From the NCBI GenBank assembly GCA_946406275.1, contig CAMJJZ010000001.1, positions 3,162 through 67,161 of the forward strand: 64,000 nt of DNA, read 5' to 3'. The position numbers were made by a program, and so were the translations under genes. Source of the stretch: an uncultured Bacteroidales bacterium (GTDB lineage Bacteria; Bacteroidota; Bacteroidia; Bacteroidales; UBA932). The notes under the pieces are model-generated. The model worked only from the letters and a program-made list of their open reading frames with translations. It was not told the DNA's origin and searched no databases. Shown piece after piece: positions 26,946 through 36,192 of this stretch. The first letter of the stretch is position 1. Each line of letters begins with the position of its first letter.

Positions 26946-28730
26946 ATGAAAAAGATATTATTCTATACCGTATGCGTTCTGATGGCAGTTTCCTGCTCTC
27001 TTGACCGCGCCCCCCTTGACGAAGAAAGCGTGGACTCCTTCTATAAGGACGAGGCCCAGCTGCAGATGGCAACCAATTACTTTTATGACAAGCTGTTGCC
27101 GGGCTATAAGGAAATATATGATGTTAGCATAGCGGACCTGTACTTCTCCAGCGACAAACTGGACAAGCTGCAGCTGGGCGGGAAAAACCGCATCGCCCCG
27201 GCAAGTTATGCCAATGACTACCGCTGGAACTGGGGAATACTGCGTTACATAAACGAGACGCTGCAGAATATGGACAAATGCAAGGATGAGGCAGTGGCCC
27301 GCAAGTATACGGGACTCGCATACTTTTTCCGCGCATATTTCTATTACCTGCAGTTGAGGGACTTCGGAGGCGTCCCGTGGTACGACCACGCCCTTACCTC
27401 CACGGATCCGGACCTGTACCGTCCCCGCGACTCCCGTGATTTCATCATGCAAAAGATTCTGGAAGACCTTGACAATGCCATCGCGATGCTTCCGGAAGAG
27501 AAGCAGGCCTACCGTATCACCAAGTGGGAGGCCCTTCTTATCAAATCCCGCGTGGCCCTGTTCGAAGGCACCTGGCACAAGTATCACAACCAAACCCAGT
27601 ATGACAAGAGTGCCGATTACTACCTAGCCATTGCTGCGGACGCCGCCAAGACCTTCATCGAAACGGCGCCTTACCATATTTACAATACCGGCAATCCCGC
27701 ATCGGACTACCAGCATCTGTTCTCTACCGGCACCACGGTTGAGGATGAAGTGATGCTTGGGCGCAATTTCAACCTTAACCTGAGCAATTCCCACTTCGCC
27801 TCGCGCAGCACTTTTGCGGACAAGAAGATGGCCGTGAACAAGAAGTTCGTGGACATGTTCCTTATGGCCGATGGCAGCCGCTTCACGGACCAGGACGGAT
27901 GGGAAACCAAGCAGTTCTATGACGAGATGACCGGCAGGGATCCCCGTCTTGCCCAGATTATCCGCTGCCCCGGCTACCATCTCATTGATTATGACATTGT
28001 CTGGGCGCCCAGCTTTGCGAATTCACTAACCGGATTCAACTGCTGCAAGTTTGCCGTGAGTGCAACGGTGGTGGGACCAGACGGAGCATGGAGCGGAGAA
28101 GAGGGAGACCTGCCCGTATTCCGTGCTGCGGAAGCTTACCTCAATTATGCCGAGGCCCAGGCGGAACGTTCGGACTACAACATTACCCAGAACGATATCG
28201 ACCTTAGTATCAAGCCCCTCAGGGACCGTGCCGGAATGCCCAACCTGAGCCTTGCCCAGGCCAACGCCAATCCGGACACCAAGTACCTTGGATCGGCCAA
28301 ATATGGTTACACCAACGTTTCAGGGGCCAACAAGGGCGTAATCCTGGAAATCCGCCGTGAAAGGGCGGTGGAACTGGCCCAGGAACTGGATTTCCGCTGG
28401 TACGACCTCATGCGTTGGAAGGCCGGTAAATGTTTGACCCAGGATCTCCATGGAATGTACTTCCCCGGCTATGGAGACTATGACCTTGACAATGACGGAA
28501 AGCTGGACATCTGCATATACAAGGGTGCACAGCCGGAGACAACCGCCACCTCCAAACTCAACGTGGAGTCCGGCGCCACTGTGGAATTCTCTCAGGGCAC
28601 TTCCGGTTACATCGTTCCTTTCGCCAGCAAGAAACGCAACTTCAACGAAGAAAGGGATTACCTGTACCCCCTGCCCACCGGAGACCTTGAAATTAACTAT
28701 GGATTAACGCAGAATCCCGGTTGGGAATAA
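26946..28730 (+). CDS. SusD/RagB-family lipoprotein (pair 2)
   Basis: A 594-residue lipoprotein (lipobox Cys17), partner of SusC2. AYFFRAYFYYLQLRDFGGVPWY is the classic SusD helical signature, and AAEAYLNYAEAQAERSDYN and IRRERAVELAQELDFRWYDLMRW form the C-terminal family motifs. A loop with DYDLDNDGKLD looks like a calcium-binding DxDxDG site. It differs strongly from SusD3 and SusD4, matching the separate branch of SusC2. Confidence 0.95.
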   Translation: MKKILFYTVCVLMAVSCSLDRAPLDEESVDSFYKDEAQLQMATNYFYDKLLPGYKEIYDVSIADLYFSSDKLDKLQLGGKNRIAPASYANDYRWNWGILRYINETLQNMDKCKDEAVARKYTGLAYFFRAYFYYLQLRDFGGVPWYDHALTSTDPDLYRPRDSRDFIMQKILEDLDNAIAMLPEEKQAYRITKWEALLIKSRVALFEGTWHKYHNQTQYDKSADYYLAIAADAAKTFIETAPYHIYNTGNPASDYQHLFSTGTTVEDEVMLGRNFNLNLSNSHFASRSTFADKKMAVNKKFVDMFLMADGSRFTDQDGWETKQFYDEMTGRDPRLAQIIRCPGYHLIDYDIVWAPSFANSLTGFNCCKFAVSATVVGPDGAWSGEEGDLPVFRAAEAYLNYAEAQAERSDYNITQNDIDLSIKPLRDRAGMPNLSLAQANANPDTKYLGSAKYGYTNVSGANKGVILEIRRERAVELAQELDFRWYDLMRWKAGKCLTQDLHGMYFPGYGDYDLDNDGKLDICIYKGAQPETTATSKLNVESGATVEFSQGTSGYIVPFASKKRNFNEERDYLYPLPTGDLEINYGLTQNPGWE

Positions 28731-28750
28731 CAACATAAGAAAATATTTCT

Positions 28751-28758
28751 TATATTTG
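28751..28758 (+). promoter_or_regulatory. Possible Bacteroidota -7 element (TATATTTG)
   Basis: TATATTTG matches TAnnTTTG, 21 bases before the GTG start at 28779 and just after a short AT-rich inverted repeat (TAAGAAA/TTTCTTA). Confidence 0.38.
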
Positions 28759-28778
28759 CGGATGATTACTTTGTAATT

Positions 28779-30296
28779 GTGAAAAGATTATTGACCTGGA
28801 CTTGCCTTTTCTTCCTTGCCGCCGCCTGTGGTAGGGAGGAAACGCCCGTGGACAACAATCAGGAGTCGGGTGAACAGGCCATGAACATGGAAGTCACCGT
28901 CAGGGCCAGGATTGAAGATGGCATGACCAAGGTTAGCTACTCTTCAGGAGGCTCCGTATGGAATGGCGGAGACCAGATAACCGTGGTAGGCTTCAATGAG
29001 GAAACCAATGCCTGCCGCAGGATGCAGTTCGCCAGCATAGAAGACGGAAACGAAATCACCTTCCACGGCATTCTCCCCGCCGGGTTTGAACTCATGGATT
29101 ATGCGGTTTATCCCCATTCCGGGAAACATCTTGCAGGCATGGTGGACGGCACCTTCACCCTTGGCGTGTACAACGGAGACATATCGGCCAAGAATATCGG
29201 AGAAGGCCCGGTTCAAATGATTGGTGTGCGGGGCCAGGACGGCGTCTATGTGTTCCGCCACTGCGCCGGAGCCATAAGGCTGTCCCTTGTGAACATGCCT
29301 TCCGGAGAAGTGGAAGTGACACTTACCGCCAATGAAAACACTCTTGGCCAGTACAAGGTGGATCTCTCCACTTTCAAGCTCATTCACAGCCAGTGTGACC
29401 TTGGCTCCAAATCCTTCAGCGTCAAAACCCACGCAGACGACAGGGGCAACGCAGTTGTGTGTTTCCCTCTGCCGGAGGGCAAGTATACGGGTATATCATT
29501 TACCGTAAAAGACAGTACCGGCGGGGAAATAATGACCCAGTCGTTCCCGGATCCAGTAAATGTGAAGGTGGGAAAGTTCAATGACCTTTCAATGGAGCTT
29601 GTCATTGACACCACTGCCGACTTCAGCCGCTGGATGCGCACGGACACCACTTTCGTGAATTGCATAGAAACTGAGGACCTCGCCCAGCACGGCCAACTCC
29701 TGAACGGCTGCGACACCCTGTTCTACATGCATGATTCCAAAACCCTTTACGGCTATATCTCAGTACCTATCACAACGGCCACGCTGCAGGCACAGCTGAG
29801 GGAACTTCACGTGTACATAGACCACTGCGATGACCAGACCACCCAGTTCAACCCTACATATGATCTTGGATGGCTTGACCAGCATGCCCACTATGACCTC
29901 AGGTTTGACGGTAAGATATACCAGAGCGGCCGTATCCGCAAGATAGAGGACAGCCAGGTAATTCTTCACAAGATATGCCCTACCCAGCAGCCGGAAGAAA
30001 GTTTCGGTTGGATGGGAGGTGTCACCCGCGGCAACAGCACCCAGGAAACCATAGACCACGGTTTCAGGGGGAGCGGTGTCCTGGAAGCACTTCCGGACAA
30101 CACATCCCGCTTCCGTTACCAGTTTGAACTGGACAGGGACGTTGCGCTGATAACAGTGCCGGATTTGCAGAGTTATTCCTGGGAAAGCGTCGTGACCGGC
30201 ATAGTGAACGTGATGGTGGTGGTATCGGACCCCAGCTACTCCCACTCCTCCATCTGTCCGGACCGGGAAGGTACAGACCTTTATATGTTAAACTAA
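28779..30296 (+). CDS. Fimbrillin-like plus CBM9-like lipoprotein, GTG start
   Basis: A 505-residue lipoprotein (lipobox Cys17). The start codon is GTG: the only nearby upstream ATG is followed at once by a stop, and the lipoprotein signal begins exactly here. SVWNGGDQITVVGF near residue 61 is the fimbrillin-type marker. The second half starts with ADFSRW (F282, W285), a degenerate form of DG-x-F-x-x-W, followed by DSKTLYGYISVPI. It shares the architecture of the 21319 protein. Position directly after SusD2 fits a surface glycan-binding protein. Confidence 0.7.
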   Translation: MKRLLTWTCLFFLAAACGREETPVDNNQESGEQAMNMEVTVRARIEDGMTKVSYSSGGSVWNGGDQITVVGFNEETNACRRMQFASIEDGNEITFHGILPAGFELMDYAVYPHSGKHLAGMVDGTFTLGVYNGDISAKNIGEGPVQMIGVRGQDGVYVFRHCAGAIRLSLVNMPSGEVEVTLTANENTLGQYKVDLSTFKLIHSQCDLGSKSFSVKTHADDRGNAVVCFPLPEGKYTGISFTVKDSTGGEIMTQSFPDPVNVKVGKFNDLSMELVIDTTADFSRWMRTDTTFVNCIETEDLAQHGQLLNGCDTLFYMHDSKTLYGYISVPITTATLQAQLRELHVYIDHCDDQTTQFNPTYDLGWLDQHAHYDLRFDGKIYQSGRIRKIEDSQVILHKICPTQQPEESFGWMGGVTRGNSTQETIDHGFRGSGVLEALPDNTSRFRYQFELDRDVALITVPDLQSYSWESVVTGIVNVMVVVSDPSYSHSSICPDREGTDLYMLN

Positions 30297-30345
30297 ACAA
30301 TAATCCTAAACCAATATTTTTTTAACTTTTCAAACCAATTCAATT

Positions 30346-31311
30346 ATGAAGAAATTATTCATGATTCTGGGCACTTGCCTTATGGCAGCCCTTGTTGTTG
30401 TCTCCTGCGGTAAGCCTGAAGACAACAAGGACAACAAAGAGAACAAAGAGAACAAAGAGAACGGCAACGGCAATGGTCAAGAAGAGTTCTCTCTGGATGT
30501 GAGCATCGACGGCAACTTCACTGAGTGGGATGCCCTCACTGAAGCAACCGCTGACGGTGAATACTACCTCTATGAGGAGAACACCGATGCAGAGCGCAAC
30601 GGTATGCTCCGTCTCAAACTCACCTCCGATGAGGATTACATCTATGTCTACACCGAGATCAACTACGAAAGAATCTTCGTAGCTGAAGGTGGTCCCTTCG
30701 CACAGGGCGGCAGCTGGACTGGCTTCCTTGGCACTGGCCATCCCGGAACTCCCGGCGCTCTCATCATCTACCTCAGCGGTGACGATGACGCTTCCGGCGC
30801 ATTTGCACCTGTTGCTGACAGCGAAGGCGCTCCTTATTGGGACTACGCTGGCTTCGATGCCTTCCCTCAGTACTATTTCTGCTACGACGTAGCCGCCAAC
30901 AAGATGCAGTTCGGCTGGAACCAGAACAACTGGCCCCAGAACCACGAGGACGGCTGGGAGAAAGGTGGCGACAAGTGGGGCGCTCCTCTTTCCGGTCACG
31001 GCGCTGGCTGGTGGGGTGACGATGTTGCAGGAACTCCCGTTGACGACAACACTGTCTCCGATGAGAATTCCTTCAAGTTCTCTCCTATCGTAACTGTTAA
31101 GGATCCTGTTAGCAAGGCTGACGTATCCGTTATCAAGATGGAGTTCTCCATGGATCGTGAGGCTATCAATGAGAATCACAACAAGGTCACCGGCTCCGTT
31201 GTTGTTGGCGCATTCTATGAGAATGTTGACCAGGATGCACACCAGACCAACATTGATGGTTCCGGTAAGCTTCCTTCCGGCAACAAGGCCCTCACCCTCA
31301 AACTCAAATAA
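30346..31311 (+). CDS. Surface lipoprotein with DG-x-F-x-x-W (CBM9-like) domain
   Basis: A 321-residue lipoprotein (lipobox Cys21) whose signal peptide nearly repeats that of the 13031 protein. The linker 24-47 is built from a 9-base repeat (ENK units). The domain opens VSIDGNFTEWDAL (D55, G56, F58, W61) and continues with SDEDYIYVYTEINYE. The coding sequence strongly prefers a few codons (CTC, ACC, GGT, TCC), more than its neighbours, as in highly expressed genes. It has its own 49-base leader with TAACTTTT, and a terminator directly follows, so it may be made at higher levels than SusC3 downstream. Confidence 0.74.
   Translation: MKKLFMILGTCLMAALVVVSCGKPEDNKDNKENKENKENGNGNGQEEFSLDVSIDGNFTEWDALTEATADGEYYLYEENTDAERNGMLRLKLTSDEDYIYVYTEINYERIFVAEGGPFAQGGSWTGFLGTGHPGTPGALIIYLSGDDDASGAFAPVADSEGAPYWDYAGFDAFPQYYFCYDVAANKMQFGWNQNNWPQNHEDGWEKGGDKWGAPLSGHGAGWWGDDVAGTPVDDNTVSDENSFKFSPIVTVKDPVSKADVSVIKMEFSMDREAINENHNKVTGSVVVGAFYENVDQDAHQTNIDGSGKLPSGNKALTLKLK
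30421..30470 (+). repeat. 9-bp coding microsatellite in a lipoprotein linker
   Basis: Units of the type GACAACAAG/GAGAACAAA are repeated about five times and encode Asp/Glu-Asn-Lys. The unit length keeps the reading frame, so slippage would only change linker length. Confidence 0.8.
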
Positions 31312-31338
31312 TCTTGCTTGACAGCATATTAAAACCCG

Positions 31339-31371
31339 GGAGGGGGGAGGTCTCTTCCCCCTCCTTTTTTT
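31339..31371 (+). terminator. Intrinsic terminator between a CBM9-like gene and SusC3
   Basis: GGAGGGGG (31339-31346) pairs with CCCCCTCC (31357-31364) around a 10-nt loop and is followed by seven T. It ends only 16 bases before the SusC3 ATG, so it may work as an attenuator within the operon. Confidence 0.85.
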
Positions 31372-31387
31372 AAATCAAACAATTACA

Positions 31388-34300
31388 ATGTCCGGTTCAG
31401 GAAAGATTTCCACGGCGCTTTGCTTCTTCCTGCTGCTGTCAAGTGCGGCGTTTGCCCAGACCGTGAGCGGACGCATCACGGACAAGGCCACAGGAGAACC
31501 CGTTCCAGGCGTGGGAATAACATTTAAAGGCACTTCAAGGGGGACTGTAAGTGACCTTGACGGTCATTACAGTTTGGAAGCCGCACAAGGGTCCGTTCTT
31601 GAATATGTATGCCTTGGCTATAAAACCGTCCTGCAAACAGTGGACGGCAGCAAAGTAATCAATGTAAATCTGGAGGCCGATATCACCATGCTGGACGAGG
31701 TGGTTCTGCTTGGCTACTCAAGTATGAAACGCACGGAGCTGTCCAGTTCTGTTGTATCCGTACAGGGAGAAACGCTTCGTGACGTTACAACTTCTTCCCT
31801 GTCAAAGATGCTGCAGGGAAAAGTGGCCGGCCTGGAAGTGTATTCCAATTCAGGAGCACCGGGTGCCGGGGCAACCATCCGCATCCGTGGAACAGGTTCC
31901 ATAACCGCCAGTTCAGACCCACTGTACATTGTAGACGGCGTTGTGGGAGACGCCTCTTCTTTCTCCCCGAATGACATTGAAACCATAACAGTGCTCAAGG
32001 ATGCCGGCACTACCGCCCTTTACGGTGCTTCCGGAGCGGGCGGAGTCATAGTCATCACAACCAAGCATCCCCGCAGCGGCGAGCGCGCCCGGTTGGAGCT
32101 CAGTGCCAAAGCCGGTTTTAAACAGGCGCTGAGCGGCCGCCTCAAGATGATGAACACGGAGGAACTGATGGATTATTATTCCCAGTTCCTTTCAAAGGGT
32201 GCCTACAAGACACTCCAGAAAAACGCCACCGGGACAGATTACGACTGGTATGGCAACAACTCCATACTGGCCCCCACACAGGATTATTACGTCTCCGCAA
32301 CCGGCAGTAACGGCCACACGTCGTACCTTGCCAGTTTCGACTACTTTGACGAGAAGGGAACCTTCCGTGGCGGAGACAGTTTTTACAGAAAATTAAGCGG
32401 ACGTCTTGGCCTTGGCACGGAGATAGCGCAGGGCCTTACCCTTGACGCCCGCCTCAGCTACAGTTTCAGCGCAAACTCAAGCGGAGGAGTTATCGGCCTG
32501 TCCCAGCTGCCGTTTGACTCACCTATTGATGAGAATACCGGAGACTGGGTTTGCATCCGCGGTTCCCAGCGTCCGGACAACGGCCAAATCTGGTACGGCC
32601 ACGACAAGAACAACCCCCTCTATCAGGACACATACGGCCAAAGCAACCTTACACGCGGTCACTCCCTTGTGGCCGATTCAAAACTGACCTGGAACATAAC
32701 TGACTACCTTTCGGCCAGCGGTTCGCTGAGGTATTCCCTGGGATTCACCGACGTCAAGGATGTCATTACTCCTGAGGCCGGAAACGCCAATTATCCCAAT
32801 GGTCGGGTGAGCCAGACCGCAGACTGGGGTTCCAGTCTCAACCTCAACGCCATCGTGAAGTATTCCCAAACCTTCGGCGGCGCCCACAGCGTGGCCGCCC
32901 TGGCCGGCTGGGAATGGGGGAAGAGCGCATCCCAGTACATCACTGCCCAGGGCCGGGATATGACCGGCGGTCTCACCCAGCTCAACACTTCCATAGCGGA
33001 TGCCGTGGGCGGCAACCTGTTTGAAGGAGAATCCTGGTCGTGGTTTACCCAGGCCCAGTATTCATTCAGTGAAAAATACATTTTCAGCGCAACCCTCCGC
33101 AGTGACTCCTCTTCTGTATTTGCACCCGGAAAGCGCACGGGCTATTTCCCCGCCGCATCGGCTGCATGGGTGGTTACAGGAGAGCCATGGTTAAAGGGGC
33201 AGAACGTACTTTCATACCTCAAGCTCCGTGCAAGTTACGGTGCAACCGGTAACTCCGCACTTGGATACTACAAGTACCTGGAAGTCTATTCCTTCCCTGA
33301 GAATTCCCGCTACGAGAACCAGGTTGGAGGCCTTCCCAAGAACCAGGGCAATCCCAACCTCCACTGGGAGACCGCCATTATGGGGAACATCGGCATTGAC
33401 GCTACTTTTGCCGACAGGCTGTCCGTATCACTTGACCTGTACAACAACACCAACAAAGACCTCCTGATGGCAGTTCCGCTTTCCCGCTCAACCGGATTTG
33501 ACCAGAGAGTGGAAAACACCGGCACCATCCGCAACCGCGGAGTGGAGCTTCAGCTCACAAGCCAGAACATCAATACCAGGGATTTCAAGTGGACCACCAC
33601 TTTCAACATTGCCCGCAACCGCAATACTGTGATTTACCTCCCCGGCCATCAGGACATTATCATGAGTACGTCCCTTGGCACCCAGATTTACAGGGAAAAC
33701 GAGCCCCTGTTCAGCTGGTATATGCCCAAGTGGCTGGGTGTAGACCCTGAAAACGGCAACCCCCTGTGGGAGCATTTCATAACGCAGGCGGAACTGGACC
33801 TTGGTGTGTACGACAGCAGCGTCTACAAGGTCGGAGATACGGTTCCCTCTCCAAACCTGGACATCACCCACGATTCCCAGATTGTTGGCTGCGCCCAGCC
33901 GGATTTCACAGGAGGCCTCTCCAACACGCTTAGCGCCATGGGCTTCACCCTGGACATCAATATGCAGTTCATAAGCGGCAACGACATCTTCAACTTTGCC
34001 CGCCGCACCATTGACTGCGACGGTTCCTACTCGGACTTTAACCAGATGTCCCTGGACAACGGCCTTGGATGGGTGCGTTGGAGGGAGGACGATGAGAGCA
34101 CGCACGCCATAGCCACCCACCCGAAAGCCAAGAACGGTGGCAACAAGAACGCCAACGAGCCCACCGGGAGGTATCTTGAGGACGGAGGCTATTTCCGTAT
34201 CAAGAACGTTACCCTGAGCTACGATATCCCTTCAAGGATTATTGAAAGGGCAGGCCTTTCATCGGCAAGCGTATTCATTTCGGCCGACAATCTGTGGACA

Positions 34301-34435
34301 TACTCCCGCTTCTCCGGGATGGACCCTGAAGTGAACCTCACCTGCGGCCTTGGAGATACATATCCGGCAGGTACATACAACAACAACTACCCCGTCAGCA
34401 GGATATTCCTGGCCGGCGTCAACCTTAAATTCTAA
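31388..34435 (+). CDS. SusC/RagA-family TonB-dependent transporter (pair 3)
   Basis: A 1015-residue outer-membrane transporter with a signal ending AFAQ, a CarboxypepD_reg-like domain (VSGRITDKATGEPVPGVG), a plug with RIRGTGSITASSDPLYIVDG and LKDAGTTALYGASGAGG, and a barrel ending FLAGVNLKF. It is closely similar to SusC4 through long stretches (FSWYMPKWLGVDPENGNPLW against FSWYMPKWVGVDPETGDPLW), pointing to a duplicated pair with related substrates. No promoter fits between the upstream terminator and the start. SusD3 follows five bases downstream. Confidence 0.95.
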   Translation: MSGSGKISTALCFFLLLSSAAFAQTVSGRITDKATGEPVPGVGITFKGTSRGTVSDLDGHYSLEAAQGSVLEYVCLGYKTVLQTVDGSKVINVNLEADITMLDEVVLLGYSSMKRTELSSSVVSVQGETLRDVTTSSLSKMLQGKVAGLEVYSNSGAPGAGATIRIRGTGSITASSDPLYIVDGVVGDASSFSPNDIETITVLKDAGTTALYGASGAGGVIVITTKHPRSGERARLELSAKAGFKQALSGRLKMMNTEELMDYYSQFLSKGAYKTLQKNATGTDYDWYGNNSILAPTQDYYVSATGSNGHTSYLASFDYFDEKGTFRGGDSFYRKLSGRLGLGTEIAQGLTLDARLSYSFSANSSGGVIGLSQLPFDSPIDENTGDWVCIRGSQRPDNGQIWYGHDKNNPLYQDTYGQSNLTRGHSLVADSKLTWNITDYLSASGSLRYSLGFTDVKDVITPEAGNANYPNGRVSQTADWGSSLNLNAIVKYSQTFGGAHSVAALAGWEWGKSASQYITAQGRDMTGGLTQLNTSIADAVGGNLFEGESWSWFTQAQYSFSEKYIFSATLRSDSSSVFAPGKRTGYFPAASAAWVVTGEPWLKGQNVLSYLKLRASYGATGNSALGYYKYLEVYSFPENSRYENQVGGLPKNQGNPNLHWETAIMGNIGIDATFADRLSVSLDLYNNTNKDLLMAVPLSRSTGFDQRVENTGTIRNRGVELQLTSQNINTRDFKWTTTFNIARNRNTVIYLPGHQDIIMSTSLGTQIYRENEPLFSWYMPKWLGVDPENGNPLWEHFITQAELDLGVYDSSVYKVGDTVPSPNLDITHDSQIVGCAQPDFTGGLSNTLSAMGFTLDINMQFISGNDIFNFARRTIDCDGSYSDFNQMSLDNGLGWVRWREDDESTHAIATHPKAKNGGNKNANEPTGRYLEDGGYFRIKNVTLSYDIPSRIIERAGLSSASVFISADNLWTYSRFSGMDPEVNLTCGLGDTYPAGTYNNNYPVSRIFLAGVNLKF

Positions 34436-34440
34436 GAGCT

Positions 34441-36189
34441 ATGAAAAAGTATATCATTATTTGTTTTGCAGCTCTTGCCGCCATCTCCTGCAAGATGGAC
34501 TACTTCCCCAACGACGCCGTCTCTTCCAAGTCAATGGCTACGCCGGAAAACGCCGCATCGGCCACCATCGGCAATTATTCCCTGTTCAAGAGCTGGATTA
34601 ATTTTTCCGGATTCAATACAGTGGGAAACACCTATATCCGGCATTATCAGCAGCTTGCAGAGCTCAAGGGAGATAATGTACTGATGTCCGGCAAAACCAC
34701 GGATCCGCTGTTCAACGACGCCACCATGGTAGATGTGTCGTCGGACACCAACATAGACTATTTCTGGTTCATCTCCTATAAGATAAACTTTGCCACATCC
34801 GTGGTAATTAACTCTATCCCGGAAGACACCCAGGATGTAAAGCTTTTGCACATAAAGGGCGAAAATCTGTTCATGAGGGCCTTGAGTCACATGAACCTCA
34901 TACAGATATTTGCAACTCCATACAGTTGGGATCCAGGCGCCATAGGCGTTGTGATACGCACCAATTCGGAAGATCCGGTTGTGCGTTCCACGGTGGGCGA
35001 GGTTTATAACCAGGTGGAAAGAGACCTTCTTGATGCCATCCAGTGTATGGACGTCAAGGATGTGAGCGGCAATGAGCCTCTGCTGGGAAAAGACAACGGA
35101 TATATCCGCAAGGCTGCCGCCCAGGGCCTTCTTGCCCGCCTGTACCTGTATGAGGAGCGCTGGCAGGACTGCATAGACGTGATTGACGGTATGCTTGGAG
35201 GTGCCTCCCCGGATTCTATGCTGGACCCGGATTACAGCAATCTTTTCCAGTTCTCCCGCCAGTCACCGGAAGTGCTCTGGTGCGTTGCCGTTGAGGACGC
35301 GCCCAGTGACTATCCCGGCGCTCAGGGAATGATGGGCAGCATGTGGTACTCTTCAGGAGACCCCGGAGACGGTACCGGCTGGGCGGAGCTCTACTGGAGC
35401 CAGCCCCTTATGGACCTTTTCAACCGCTATCCCGCCGACAAGCGTTACCTTACCCAGCACGTGGCACGTCACGCCTCCACAACCGGCAAGAAGATGGTTT
35501 ACTGGCCAGTCCTTCACGAGGACGGATATGCAGAGAATTACATAGACCGTGCCCCTACATATGATGCTGTGAGCGGAAAATACACCTGCAAGGATGCAAA
35601 CGGAGCGGCCCATGTGGTTGAAACAGAGATTGTAAACACATATCCCCGAACTTACATCATGCTGGACGGGCAGAAGCAGTATGTCTCTGTTTGCGACTCA
35701 ATGGGCTGCCGTACCGGCACTGGCGGAGATATGTACCCTCTGAACTATATGAAAAAGTATTCCTGTCAGGGCGGAGTTGAAAACAATATGGGTTCTCCCG
35801 CCTATGTACGTTGGGGAGAGCTTATCCTTGACAGGGCGGAAGCGTACGCGCATCTGGACGATGTGTCCCACGCCCTTGCCGATGTAAATGTCATCCGTCA
35901 CCGCGCAGGCCTCACCGGAGCCGCGGATTTCACTTCCGGGAACATGGCGGAGCGTGGCTACAGCAATGTTCTGGACGTGGTTCTGGACGAACGCCGCATG
36001 GAGCTGTGCTTCGAAGGTTTCCGTCCATATGACCTCCGGCGCAACAAGAAAGACGTAGACCGCCGCTATGCCGGCCGTCATCCCTATAGGACGTACGCCT
36101 ACAACGACACCCGCTTTGTGTATTATCTTCCGGACTCGGAAGTCACAGCCAGCGGATTACCTCAGAATATACGAACAGATTTTGATTAA
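34441..36189 (+). CDS. SusD/RagB-family lipoprotein (pair 3)
   Basis: A 582-residue lipoprotein (lipobox Cys17), partner of SusC3. ATIGNYSLFKSW, the helical QGLLARLYLYEERWQDCIDV, and the C-terminal LILDRAEAYAHLDDVSHALADV and LDERRMELCFEGFRPYDLRR motifs are present. It aligns closely with SusD4, which has ATIGNYALFKAT and the same DVNVIRHRAGLTGAADFTS-type segment. It is followed three bases later by the DUF4832 gene, so all three are one transcription unit. Confidence 0.95.
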   Translation: MKKYIIICFAALAAISCKMDYFPNDAVSSKSMATPENAASATIGNYSLFKSWINFSGFNTVGNTYIRHYQQLAELKGDNVLMSGKTTDPLFNDATMVDVSSDTNIDYFWFISYKINFATSVVINSIPEDTQDVKLLHIKGENLFMRALSHMNLIQIFATPYSWDPGAIGVVIRTNSEDPVVRSTVGEVYNQVERDLLDAIQCMDVKDVSGNEPLLGKDNGYIRKAAAQGLLARLYLYEERWQDCIDVIDGMLGGASPDSMLDPDYSNLFQFSRQSPEVLWCVAVEDAPSDYPGAQGMMGSMWYSSGDPGDGTGWAELYWSQPLMDLFNRYPADKRYLTQHVARHASTTGKKMVYWPVLHEDGYAENYIDRAPTYDAVSGKYTCKDANGAAHVVETEIVNTYPRTYIMLDGQKQYVSVCDSMGCRTGTGGDMYPLNYMKKYSCQGGVENNMGSPAYVRWGELILDRAEAYAHLDDVSHALADVNVIRHRAGLTGAADFTSGNMAERGYSNVLDVVLDERRMELCFEGFRPYDLRRNKKDVDRRYAGRHPYRTYAYNDTRFVYYLPDSEVTASGLPQNIRTDFD

Positions 36190-36192
36190 GCT

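Noticed and set aside
30421..30470. Short tandem repeats considered as a CRISPR array or satellite
   Set aside because: Units are 9 bp without spacers and encode an in-frame Asn/Lys/Glu linker.
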